Source of the DNA: an uncultured Planctomycetota bacterium
GTDB taxonomy: Bacteria > Planctomycetota > Phycisphaerae > UBA1845 > UTPLA1
DNA length: 64,000 nucleotides
Direction of reading: 5' to 3'
Assembly: GCA_900696465.1 (NCBI GenBank)
Contig: CAADGE010000048.1
Span: forward strand, 62,001 to 126,000
This document shows, piece after piece, positions 45,462 to 53,477 of the stretch. Each line of letters begins with the position of its first letter. The first letter of the stretch is position 1. Below the pieces are notes generated by a model. The model was given only the letters and a program-made list of their open reading frames with translations, made no database searches and was not told where the DNA came from. A program made the translations under genes and the position numbers.

Positions 45462-46574
45462 ATGATTTACCTCGATTACAACGCGACTACGCCGGTCGAT
45501 CCCGAGGTTTTCGAGGCGATGCGGCCGTTTCTTGCCGCAAAGTTCGGGAACCCCTCAAGCGGGCATGCCCTCGGGCGAGAGGCAGCAGCGGCGCTGTCCA
45601 CCGCTCGGTATTCGCTTGCCCGATTGATCGGTGCGCAGGCGGAGGAAGTTCTCTTTACCGGGGGCGGAACCGAGGCGAGCAATCTTGCGATCAAGGGCCT
45701 GGCGTGGGCTCGTCCGACGGGTTCAGGCCATCTTGTTACCACGGCAGTGGAGCACCCGGCAACAACAGAACCGATCCGCTTTCTGCAGCAACGCGGTTTT
45801 ACGTGCACCATCGTGGGCGTGGATTCGACCGGGCTCGTCGATCCGGACGACGTGCGTCGGGCCCTTCGCAAGGACACGTTTCTGATCAGTGCGATGCACG
45901 CGCAGAACGAAGTGGGGACGATCGAGCCCATCGAAGAACTGGGGCGGATCGCGCGCGAGGCAGGCGTGTGCTTTCATGTCGATGCGGCTCAGTCTGTGGG
46001 CAAGATACCGGTAAACGTGCAGGCGATGAATGCGGATCTGGTATCGATCGCGGGTCACAAGATGTACGCGCCGAAGGGGATCGGAGCGTTGTACATTCGC
46101 CAGGGCGTCGCACTGGAGCCGCTGATTCATGGCGCCTCACAGGAAGGAGGACGGCGCGGCGGCACCGAAAACGTGAGCATGGCCGTGGGATTGGGAAAGG
46201 CGGCAGAGTTGGCGGCAGTCCATCTCACAGACCCATGCATCTGCGACCTACGGGATCACTTCTGGGCCGGATTATCAGGGATGCTGGGTGAACGGGTGGC
46301 ACTCAACGGTCATCCGACGCTGCGCCTGCCGGGCACGCTGCATGTGAGCTTCATCGGTATTGTCGGTGGCGAGGTGCTGGCCAAGCTCGGTGAAATTCAT
46401 GCCTCGACGGGAGCGGCGTGCCACGCGGGCGACGCGAAGCCCTCGGCCGTGTTGATGGCGATGGGCCTTTCGCGCGACCGTGCAATCGGCGCGGTGCGAT
46501 TCAGCATCGGTCGGCCGACAACGCGGGCGGAAATTGATCGCACGCTGGAGCTGCTGCGGCTGAAAATGTGTTGA
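45462..46574 (+). CDS. Cysteine desulfurase (NifS/IscS family)
   Basis: A 370-residue class V PLP aminotransferase that moves cysteine sulfur to a protein persulfide for Fe-S cluster or thio-cofactor synthesis. MIYLDYNATTPVDPEV begins at ATG 45462. GGTEASNLAIKG binds PLP, SIAGHKMYAPKGIGALYIR holds the PLP lysine, and STGAACHAGDAKPSAVL holds the catalytic Cys. The short Cys loop suits the group II/NifS-like branch. No iscU, iscR or thiI lies beside it. Confidence 0.93.
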   Translation: MIYLDYNATTPVDPEVFEAMRPFLAAKFGNPSSGHALGREAAAALSTARYSLARLIGAQAEEVLFTGGGTEASNLAIKGLAWARPTGSGHLVTTAVEHPATTEPIRFLQQRGFTCTIVGVDSTGLVDPDDVRRALRKDTFLISAMHAQNEVGTIEPIEELGRIAREAGVCFHVDAAQSVGKIPVNVQAMNADLVSIAGHKMYAPKGIGALYIRQGVALEPLIHGASQEGGRRGGTENVSMAVGLGKAAELAAVHLTDPCICDLRDHFWAGLSGMLGERVALNGHPTLRLPGTLHVSFIGIVGGEVLAKLGEIHASTGAACHAGDAKPSAVLMAMGLSRDRAIGAVRFSIGRPTTRAEIDRTLELLRLKMC

Positions 46575-46604
46575 GAATCCAGTGGCGCAGCGGCAGGTAA
46601 TCCC

Positions 46605-47225
46605 TTACATCTTCGCAAAATTGCGCAGTATCTGGCGGCCGGCCTCCTCGGAGAGATGCGGGAGAAACTGCAAGCCGGCAATGGAGCCCTGGACGACAGC
46701 GGCGGAGAAATCAATGCCGTGATGGGCAATCGCGGAGATGATTCGCGGGTCGAGCGGATCGGCATAGAAACGGTGATCGAAGTAGAAGCTCGAACCGGAC
46801 GTGATTCCATTGAAAAGAGTGCACGGCTGTGACCAGTGCACACTGCTGAAGCCCTGGTGAGAAGTGGGCACACTCAATCGAACCGGGTGATCGCCAAAGT
46901 CGAAACGCGTTACTTTGCCCGGGATGACGCCGAGTCCGGTATGCTGGCCCTCTTCGTAGCTGACATCGAAGAGCAGATGCAGACCATGGCCGATGCCGAG
47001 GATCGGCCGGCCCTGGTCGACAGCCCGCATCAGCGGCGGTACCAGCCCGCGATCGCGAATGCTTCGCACCGCGCGCGAGAAGGTAGCCGTCGGGGGGAGC
47101 ACGATCTTAGAGGCACGATCGAGCTGCTCGATGGCTCCGGCAATCGTAGCAGTCACGCCGACCGACTCGAATGCCGCACGGACTTCTGCGGCGTGACTGG
47201 TTTCATAATCGACGATGGCGATCAT
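46605..47225 (-). CDS. HisH-like protein without glutaminase catalytic residues
   Basis: A 206-residue homologue of the glutamine amidotransferase subunit HisH of imidazole-glycerol-phosphate synthase. The fold is followed throughout (MIAIVDY start, ILGIGHGLHLLFDVS, GLGVIPGKVTRF, GSSFYFDHRFYADP, end GLQFLPHLSEEAGRQILRNF). The nucleophile Cys of LGICLGM is Gly79, and the His and Glu of FHPEKS are Leu and His, so ammonia release from glutamine is not possible. HisF is not adjacent. It is a probable pseudo-enzyme with a regulatory or structural role. A terminator 25 bases upstream separates it from the OmpA gene. Confidence 0.85.
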   Translation of the reverse strand: MIAIVDYETSHAAEVRAAFESVGVTATIAGAIEQLDRASKIVLPPTATFSRAVRSIRDRGLVPPLMRAVDQGRPILGIGHGLHLLFDVSYEEGQHTGLGVIPGKVTRFDFGDHPVRLSVPTSHQGFSSVHWSQPCTLFNGITSGSSFYFDHRFYADPLDPRIISAIAHHGIDFSAAVVQGSIAGLQFLPHLSEEAGRQILRNFAKM

Positions 47226-47249
47226 GCTTGCCTCGGAACTCGCTTCATG

Positions 47250-47283
47250 AAAAAGCCCCAGGCAGACCTTGCCCGGGGCTTTT
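47250..47283 (-). terminator. Intrinsic terminator after the OmpA-like lipoprotein gene
   Basis: AAAAGCCCC (47251-47259) pairs with GGGGCTTTT (47275-47283). On the minus strand five U residues follow. It lies 47-80 bases after the OmpA-like stop and before the HisH-like start, so the two genes are separate transcripts. Confidence 0.8.
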
Positions 47284-47329
47284 GTTCGTTGTCGGGTCAG
47301 GCCGATCCGGAGGCCGGCGACGCTGGAAA

Positions 47330-48031
47330 TTACTCGTCGCTGTACTCGCGGATGGCCGTCGAGGTCGCGTCGATATTCGCGCCGCCGCGCTTGACGGCGT
47401 AGAACTCCACGCGGCGATTGGTCGACTTATTCTTGGCATTCGAGTTCGGTACCTTCGGGCGGTACTGGCTGCAGTTGGCCTGCACGAGGTATTCGTTGGA
47501 AATACCCAGATCGCGCAGGGCGCGAATGACCGTGAGCGACCGGTTGGCGCCGAGCTCCCAGTTGTCTTTCCACTTGCTTTTGCGGATGGGTTCGTCATCG
47601 GTGTGACCGAAGACATAGATATCGCGATCGTTGTAGCGCGAGCGGATGTCGGATGCGATCTGCGCCAGTTTCGCCCGGCCCTGGGCCGTCAACTCGGCCT
47701 TGCCGGAGTCAAAGAGGACCGAGCCGGGAACGCTGATCATGTCGAAGCTCGGCATGGTGACCCACTCGCCTTCCTTACCGCGGTTGGCGCGGAGCTTGGC
47801 GAGCTCCTGATTCAACGCGTCAATCGTGGATTGCGAGTCACCGTCGCGGACCATCAGGTCGTTGAGGCGGCGATCTCGATCTTCCAGATCGCGGCGCATC
47901 TGCTCGTTTTCCGCAGTCAGATCATCAATCTTTTGTTGTTTGGCATCGGGACCGCAGCCGGGGGCAAAGATGGCAACGGCGATGAGCGTTAGGCAAAGGC
48001 GGATGGCGCGTGGGCGAAACATCCCTGTCAT
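47330..48031 (-). CDS. OmpA-family peptidoglycan-binding lipoprotein
   Basis: A 233-residue lipoprotein with lipobox FAPGC (Cys26), a coiled-coil region (about 30-80, KQQKIDDLTAENEQMRRDLEDRD), then an OmpA-like domain (about 95-215) with SVLFDSGKAELTAQG and the peptidoglycan-contact segment GHTDDEPIRKSKWKDNWELGANRS. It resembles Pal and the MotB C-terminal domain, and would tether the outer membrane or a motor to the wall. GGAGGA lies six bases before ATG 48031. A well-formed promoter and a 5'-leader palindrome lie upstream. Confidence 0.9.
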   Translation of the reverse strand: MTGMFRPRAIRLCLTLIAVAIFAPGCGPDAKQQKIDDLTAENEQMRRDLEDRDRRLNDLMVRDGDSQSTIDALNQELAKLRANRGKEGEWVTMPSFDMISVPGSVLFDSGKAELTAQGRAKLAQIASDIRSRYNDRDIYVFGHTDDEPIRKSKWKDNWELGANRSLTVIRALRDLGISNEYLVQANCSQYRPKVPNSNAKNKSTNRRVEFYAVKRGGANIDATSTAIREYSDE

Positions 48032-48074
48032 GATTCGTTCCTCCAATGGTTGAACTACGCGACACATGTTGTCG

Positions 48075-48094
48075 GCCTGACAAACCTGTCAGGC
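48075..48094 (-). promoter_or_regulatory. Perfect inverted repeat in the OmpA-like gene leader
   Basis: GCCTGACA, a four-base loop AACC, then TGTCAGGC. It sits about 44-63 bases before the ATG and roughly 10-30 bases after the predicted transcription start, so it could be an RNA hairpin or an operator. A weak TTTT follows on the plus strand only, so termination is a less likely use. Confidence 0.55.
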
Positions 48095-48110
48095 AGATTT
48101 TGCGCCTATG

Positions 48111-48139
48111 GCTATACCACAGCCCGTGGCAGGCGTCAA
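48111..48139 (-). promoter_or_regulatory. Candidate sigma-70-type promoter for the OmpA-like gene
   Basis: On the minus strand TTGACG (48139-48134) is followed, after exactly 17 bases, by TATAGC (48116-48111). The -35 matches five of six positions and the -10 four of six. The predicted start, near 48104, leaves a leader of about 73 bases. Confidence 0.6.
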
Positions 48140-48228
48140 CGGGTTATGCACAATTGTTACGCGAGGAAAGTCGGCGGGTTTGATGGCAGCACCAATACGC
48201 GAGGAGCGAGCTGAGAACGTGAGATCGT

Positions 48229-48597
48229 TCAGGCCTGTGATTTCTCGTCATCGAGGGCTTTTTTCAATTTCTCGTCGATTCGACGTTCCTGCTGTTCGAG
48301 TTCCTGACGACGCTTCTCGCTCTCGGCATTGAGCGCGGCCTGCTGTTTCTGTGCCCGAATCTCGGCCAGCTCCCGCCAGACGCGTCGTACCTTGGAAAGC
48401 AACCAGAAGACGAGCACGGAAACGATGGCAGTCAGCAGCATGAGCCAGAGGGTGGGAACATCCTCATAGGTCTTTCCAGCCCAGAAACTGGTTCGGTTGT
48501 TGCGGTTCATGAAGACAATCAGAGCGGCGCCTATAAAGGCGGTGGCCATGATCGTAACTTTCGCATAAACAAGAAATTGCCTGATACCAGAAGCCAA
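48229..48597 (-). CDS. LapA-domain-like membrane protein
   Basis: A small inner-membrane protein of about 122 residues with two helices (about 13-33 and 50-75, VTIMATAFIGAALIVFM and LWLMLLTAIVSVLVFWLL), then a charged coiled-coil tail (QKQQAALNAESEKRRQELEQQERR). The layout matches the LapA/YciS domain involved in lipopolysaccharide assembly in proteobacteria. Start choice is uncertain: TTG 48597 has CGGAGA seven bases upstream, while ATG 48549 lacks a good site and ATG 48648 would overlap the prepilin peptidase gene. It follows that gene in the same direction. Confidence 0.65.
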   Translation of the reverse strand: MASGIRQFLVYAKVTIMATAFIGAALIVFMNRNNRTSFWAGKTYEDVPTLWLMLLTAIVSVLVFWLLSKVRRVWRELAEIRAQKQQAALNAESEKRRQELEQQERRIDEKLKKALDDEKSQA

Positions 48598-48617
48598 GTG
48601 CCGGTCTCCGTTTCGCG

Positions 48618-50084
48618 TCAGAAAGTTTTGCCGCACATGAGCGACCATAGCATTTCACCGGTCGGTCGGAAAAATCGCAACAGCCAGGATTCGGCGGGCA
48701 GGGCACAAAGCGAGCCGAGCGCCAGCCAAGGTCCAAATGGAATCGCCCGGCTTCGCTTGCGGAACATCAAGACGAAGGTGCCAAGGAGCGCGAGCAAGGC
48801 CGCGGCGAAAAACCCGAAGAAGCAATTCCAGATACCGGCACAGGCCCCGATCGCCGCCATGAGGTAGATGTCCCCGGTGCCGTAGGCCTCCTTGCCAAAA
48901 GCGAACGTCCCGAGGATTCGAACCGTCCAGCCGATGGCCGCGGCCCAGATCATGGCTCCGACGGCGGACAAGGCCCCGGCGACGTGGCTGGAAGCGGGAA
49001 CGAAGATTGCGAGCTTATCCAATGCTTCGTGCCAGGTGAATCCGAGGAAGTCCGCTCGTCGCAGCCAGACCAACAGGATAATCCCCACGACGAGGGCGGG
49101 GGCGAGCCAGGCGGCCTCCCGCGCGGCGACTGTCCGGGCCTGTGACCTGTTCTGGACGATCTCCTCGTACACTTCGTCGTCGACTTCCCGCGGCACGAGT
49201 CCGGCGAGGATGAGCAGGAAGAACATAAGTCCGCAGACGAGTATCGACCTTATGGCATCCGCTTGCAGCGGCAGGTCAGCGGGTCGGTCCGATGCAAAGA
49301 TCAGCCAGGCGGCATGAGCGATGACGATCAACAAGAGCGCCAGAATGGCTGTATGCATCAGACGAGTAGGCGGTGCAGCCCGCTGTTCGGTGCCCTCCGG
49401 CGTGCTTTCAACAACCGATTCTGCTTCCACGGTTTCTTCCGTCGATGACGTGGCGTCGTGTTCTGAATGCGTTGCGGGAAACAATCGCGAAACGATGAAC
49501 CAGGTTGCCAGCCAGGTGAGACCCATGGCGGCGCCGATCAGGCAGAGCATCGGTGGCAGCGGCGCGCCGACGATGGTAGCGGACGGAGCGAGATCGTCAC
49601 TTGGCAATCCGGCCGTCGCAAAGGCGAGAACGCCGAGGATCATGGCGAAGATGCATACCCGGATGTCGACCGTGTACGTTTCGATGTCGATCACGGCGGA
49701 AGCGATCAGCGACGCGAACAGGCCGAAAGCGGCGATCAGGAGCGGTAGCTGCGCTGCGAGGGTGGCGGGCGTATCAATCGGTCGAGCGACGAAGAAGCGA
49801 TCCCAGACAAACAAACAGGTCACTGCGGTCACGGCTTCGACGAGCGGGTATCGGGCGGCGATCGGAGTGCCGCAGGTATTGCACCTTCCGCGCAGGCGCA
49901 GCCAGCCGACAATGGGTACGTTGTGCGACCAGTGGATACTGCTTCGGCAATGTGGGCAGAAGGAACGCGCCGGCTGTCGGATGGACATGCCTCGGGGAAG
50001 GCGATAGATGACGACGTTCAGAAAGCTGCCGACGATCGCACCGAACAGTGCGATGACGACGACCAGAAGCCAGCTCGTGCCCAC
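48618..50084 (-). CDS. Prepilin peptidase (A24 family) with large insertion
   Basis: An aspartyl protease of the inner membrane that cleaves and N-methylates type IV pilin-like signal peptides. The N-terminal region has [12 protein letters not shown] and two zinc pairs (C43/C46, C69/C72). The catalytic Asp are D133 in [12 protein letters not shown] and D405 in GTGDIYLM. The usual distance is about 65 residues; here it is 272, with an extra acidic stretch (about 215-240) and extra helices between. Length is 488 against a typical 250-300. It probably serves the pseudopilins of a planctomycete type II-like system; no pilin gene is adjacent. Confidence 0.87.
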   Translation of the reverse strand: MGTSWLLVVVIALFGAIVGSFLNVVIYRLPRGMSIRQPARSFCPHCRSSIHWSHNVPIVGWLRLRGRCNTCGTPIAARYPLVEAVTAVTCLFVWDRFFVARPIDTPATLAAQLPLLIAAFGLFASLIASAVIDIETYTVDIRVCIFAMILGVLAFATAGLPSDDLAPSATIVGAPLPPMLCLIGAAMGLTWLATWFIVSRLFPATHSEHDATSSTEETVEAESVVESTPEGTEQRAAPPTRLMHTAILALLLIVIAHAAWLIFASDRPADLPLQADAIRSILVCGLMFFLLILAGLVPREVDDEVYEEIVQNRSQARTVAAREAAWLAPALVVGIILLVWLRRADFLGFTWHEALDKLAIFVPASSHVAGALSAVGAMIWAAAIGWTVRILGTFAFGKEAYGTGDIYLMAAIGACAGIWNCFFGFFAAALLALLGTFVLMFRKRSRAIPFGPWLALGSLCALPAESWLLRFFRPTGEMLWSLMCGKTF

Positions 50085-50117
50085 CGCGGTGCCTGCCTCC
50101 TGTCGCGCCGTTGAGCG

Positions 50118-50651
50118 TCAGCCGGCCTCGGAATCGTTCGCCCCGAACCACATCTCGATGGCTTCGGCGATCATCTCCGGCGTGTCCGTAACACTTTCGA
50201 CGATGTGGACAGCCGCCGACTGGTAAATGGGTTCGCGTTGCATGAGGAGTTTCTCCACTTCGGGGAGACCCCCCTCGGCTGTCAAGTTCGGACGGTTGGC
50301 TGCGCTGGAAGCGTCCTTACTGATCCGCGACCAGAGCACAGCCGCCGGCGCCCGGAGCCAGACGACCTTGCCGACACGCTTGATCAGGGCTCGCGCCTCG
50401 GGGTCCATGAGCGTGCCGCCGCCCAGTGCAATCACCTGGTTTTTGGATTTTCGCAACTGTTCGCAGGCCTCACGCTCGCGACGGCGGAAACCCTCTTCCC
50501 CTTCGGTTGCGAAGATCTCGGCGATGGTCTTACCGGCCTTGCGTGCGATGAGGTCGTCGAGATCGACGAATTGCCAGCCCATCTTGCGAGCCAGGATCTC
50601 GCCGACCGTTGTCTTGCCGCAGCCGCGATAGCCCACGAGGATCAGATTCAC
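50118..50651 (-). CDS. aroK: Shikimate kinase
   Basis: A 177-residue P-loop kinase of the aromatic pathway. GYRGCGKTTVGEIL is the ATP site, VDLDDLIARKAG the shikimate site, FRRREREA carries the conserved Arg, and IALGGGTLMD the Walker B-like loop. Its ATG lies four bases inside the stop of the phosphoesterase gene. The aroD-aroE fusion, which makes the substrate, is 1.1 kb upstream on the same strand. Confidence 0.94.
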   Translation of the reverse strand: MNLILVGYRGCGKTTVGEILARKMGWQFVDLDDLIARKAGKTIAEIFATEGEEGFRRREREACEQLRKSKNQVIALGGGTLMDPEARALIKRVGKVVWLRAPAAVLWSRISKDASSAANRPNLTAEGGLPEVEKLLMQREPIYQSAAVHIVESVTDTPEMIAEAIEMWFGANDSEAG

Positions 50652-51502
50652 GAAGCCCGTCCCTGGTTGACTTCCAACACCTTACCGACCTTTGCGTCGA
50701 GCTTAATCGTCGCATAGAGCAGAATGGATCGACTTTGCCCGGGATTCACCGCGATCGTTGCGCCGATCGTGTCCTGGCAGGAGCCGGAAACTTCCGGTGA
50801 TTCGTGGATGTGTCCGTGGAGCGAGAGCATGGGCTGATGCTTCTCGATGGCCGCGCGAACGGCCTTCGACCCCCACGACTGATCGCCGTAATAGCGATCG
50901 AGCTTGCTCATGTAGGGCGGTGCGTGGGCGACGAAGACCCACGGCGGCGCTGGCGGCTTCAACGTGGAGAGTTCCTCCTGCATGGTCTTGACGCTGTTGA
51001 ACAGGAAGCCGGAGCTTTGCTGCGAGGGTCTGGAGAAACGCGCATCCCAGCGGGCGCCACCCAGAAGCGGCGGCGCATCTCCCGGAACATCGAGCCGCTC
51101 AAAATCCTTCACATACCACGGCGTGGGCGGCGTGCAGGAATAGCCGAGAAAGCTGACACCGCCGACGCAGTAGGGATGGTCCAGATCGAGGATGCGGACC
51201 AGGCCGTCCGATTCGAGCTGCTTCATCGCGGTGACGCTGCTGCCCCAGTCATGGTTGCCGAATATGGTGAGGATTTCACGGCAGCCGGAAGAATCGCGAA
51301 GGGAGGTGATGTGGTTGCGAAACGTCTCGCGCACGTAGGCCGGCTGGCCATGGCCCATCTTCTTCCGGTCGAGGGCCGAGTCGTCCGGCAGCATGTCGCC
51401 GCCGAGGATGATGACATCGGGTCTCGCCTGCGCCGCGACCGTCACCAGTCGGGCGAAGTGGGCGTCCTCACCATGAATATCTGAGCAAAACAGCAGGTCC
51501 AT
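50648..51502 (-). CDS. Calcineurin-like metallophosphoesterase
   Basis: A 284-residue phosphoesterase with the full metal-ligand set: FCSDIHGED (D, H), ILGGDMLPDD (D), IFGNHDWGS (N, H), VAHAPPYM and SLHGHIHESPE (H, H). Bimetal proteins of this group hydrolyse phosphodiesters or act as diadenosine or protein phosphatases; the substrate is not readable from sequence. It overlaps aroK by four bases and is probably coupled to it. Confidence 0.88.
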   Translation of the reverse strand: MDLLFCSDIHGEDAHFARLVTVAAQARPDVIILGGDMLPDDSALDRKKMGHGQPAYVRETFRNHITSLRDSSGCREILTIFGNHDWGSSVTAMKQLESDGLVRILDLDHPYCVGGVSFLGYSCTPPTPWYVKDFERLDVPGDAPPLLGGARWDARFSRPSQQSSGFLFNSVKTMQEELSTLKPPAPPWVFVAHAPPYMSKLDRYYGDQSWGSKAVRAAIEKHQPMLSLHGHIHESPEVSGSCQDTIGATIAVNPGQSRSILLYATIKLDAKVGKVLEVNQGRAS

Positions 51503-51715
51503 ACGCTTGCTGGTCGTCCCCGCTTAACGATTAGTTCCGTCTCTCTCCACCCGCGACAAACCGCCCGGACGCCTACATCAGGCCGCTCCCGGGGGTCGCA
51601 GGGACGCTTTTATGCGGTACTCGGCCGCCTGTCGAATCCTGAACCGATCCATCTCACATACGCATCTTGAAGGCAATCCTGCGAATGGTCAAATGGCCTT
51701 TTCCGTCAACGGATT

Positions 51716-53305
51716 TCACAGGGCCTCAACTGCCGCCCCGCGCAGCAGTTCGATTGATACTGTTCGCCCGGTCCAGTGCCGAAGCTGTGCCTGCGCCTGA
51801 TAAAGAAAGAGTGTCAGGCCGTCGAGCACATGACAGCCGGCCGCGCGTGCGTCCCTGAGAAGACGGGTTTCCAGGGGTCGATAGACGGTATCGAAGACGA
51901 ATTGACCGGCTCGCAGTGCTTCCGCCGGCAGCGGGGAGACGGACGAATCCGGTGCGAGGCCGACGCTTGTGCAGTTCACGATGAGGTTGGCATCGAGTCG
52001 GGCGCGCTCCTCCCAGGGGCGGTGTTCGCAGCCGAAGGTCTGTGCCAGCACAATGGCCCGATCCGGCGTGCGGTTACATATCGTGACGTGCAACTGGATG
52101 TCGACCAGTGCGGCCACGACGGCTCGGGCAATGCCGCCGGCCCCCAGCACGAGGGCCTTCGCCGGGTGCGGTACGGACTCGAGTCCGGGTAGCGCCTCAC
52201 GCAGGCATAACCTTGCTGCCGGATAATCCGTGTTCGTGCCGAGGAGTTTGCCGTCCCTGCCAAGGCAAATCGTGTTGATCGCGCCGAGCCATTCGGCGTC
52301 CTTCTCGATGGCCCCGCCGGCTTCCCGAATGAATCGCAGGGCATTTTCCTTGTGCGGCAGCGTGACGGAGAAACCGCGGAAGTCGAGCCACGGCCGGGCG
52401 AGCACTTCAACCATGAATGCCTTGAAGGCCTCGTAGCTCGGCGTGACCGGCAGCGGCAGATACACGGCATTGAACTTCAGCTCATCGAAGGCCGTATTGT
52501 GCACGACGGGACTCAGCGAATGCCCGACCGGATAGCCGATGACGCCGTACACGGCGGTCTCGCGGTTGATCTTGTCCCAACGATAGCGGCGCTTCAGTTC
52601 GGCGGCTGGTATCTGACCGGGGGCTGTTTCCATGCCCAGGCGAAGGGCGGCGAACGTACCGAAGGCGTCAAACTTCCTGGCGAGGATGCGGGAGGCGAGC
52701 CCGTCGGTTCCCATGCAGATGACGATCGGTCGCTTCGGGCTGCTGTGGATCAGTTCAAGTGCCTCGAAATTGTCGCGGATCGATCGGGCCGGCCACGCCA
52801 GCTTGGGGACCATGCAGGCCGGTTCGTCGACCATTTCCAGCCAGTGACGATGAAGCGAAGTTGAGCGGGTTACAAGGTCGTGGCGTGAGAGAAGCAGCTT
52901 GCGCCGGGCGGCAAATTCGATGACTTCCTTGCCCTCCTCCTGGGAGATCTGGTCCGCTCGATGCAGTGCCAGTTCAATCTTCTGGCGGATGTTCGCGGAA
53001 CGCAGCCAAAGGGACAGTTCCACGTCGATGTAGTCAACGAATGGCCCCAGTTCGATCAGGCGACTGACACGCTCGTCATCGTCGCCATCCCAGGCGCCAC
53101 CCTCCGCCGCGGATCGGATCGTCAGGATGAATGGGATGGCCGCCGGCGTGCTGGTTCTAAGTGCGCGGAGGTCGTCGGGCGCGATTTCGCCCATCAGATC
53201 GACGCGCAGTTCGATGGCCTCCGCGCCGTCGGAGATGGCCTCGGCCACCTGGGCACGGAGTTCATCGGGGGTCTGTCCAGCCACGGGGACAATCAGCAGC
53301 GTCAT
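51716..53305 (-). CDS. aroDE: Bifunctional 3-dehydroquinate dehydratase (type I) / shikimate dehydrogenase
   Basis: A 529-residue fusion that carries out two consecutive steps of the shikimate pathway. The N-terminal type I dehydratase (1-225) shows AIELRVDL, the catalytic His in LLSRHDLVTRS and the Schiff-base Lys in MVPKLAWPA. The C-terminal NADP dehydrogenase (about 245-529) shows GYPVGHSLSPVVHN, VTLPHKENAL (catalytic Lys), GTNTDYPA (Asp) and the nucleotide site LGAGGIARAVVAAL. The same order is known in plants and in some planctomycetes and chlamydiae. aroK is nearby on the same strand. Confidence 0.93.
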   Translation of the reverse strand: MTLLIVPVAGQTPDELRAQVAEAISDGAEAIELRVDLMGEIAPDDLRALRTSTPAAIPFILTIRSAAEGGAWDGDDDERVSRLIELGPFVDYIDVELSLWLRSANIRQKIELALHRADQISQEEGKEVIEFAARRKLLLSRHDLVTRSTSLHRHWLEMVDEPACMVPKLAWPARSIRDNFEALELIHSSPKRPIVICMGTDGLASRILARKFDAFGTFAALRLGMETAPGQIPAAELKRRYRWDKINRETAVYGVIGYPVGHSLSPVVHNTAFDELKFNAVYLPLPVTPSYEAFKAFMVEVLARPWLDFRGFSVTLPHKENALRFIREAGGAIEKDAEWLGAINTICLGRDGKLLGTNTDYPAARLCLREALPGLESVPHPAKALVLGAGGIARAVVAALVDIQLHVTICNRTPDRAIVLAQTFGCEHRPWEERARLDANLIVNCTSVGLAPDSSVSPLPAEALRAGQFVFDTVYRPLETRLLRDARAAGCHVLDGLTLFLYQAQAQLRHWTGRTVSIELLRGAAVEAL

Positions 53306-53477
53306 GCCGGAATATTAACCGGCAGTCGGTGTGCTTCGAGTAGCTGAAATGGTCGCCCATGCAGGTAGCCCAGCCGACTGCCGAAAGAACGATTCTGGCG
53401 CTCGATTGATTGCGTCTGGCCTGACGGGCTGACTCTCGATATACAGGTTGTTATGGTCAGGGTTGGGAGTGCCTTGC

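Noticed and set aside
48166-48182. GAGGAAAGTCGGCGGG resembling the conserved RNase P RNA segment
   Set aside because: Less than 70 bases remain before the next gene and no other conserved RNase P regions are present.
48910-48930. On the minus strand, GGTTCGAATCC resembling a tRNA T loop
   Set aside because: It lies inside the prepilin peptidase reading frame, the T stem does not pair, and no anticodon or acceptor arm is nearby.
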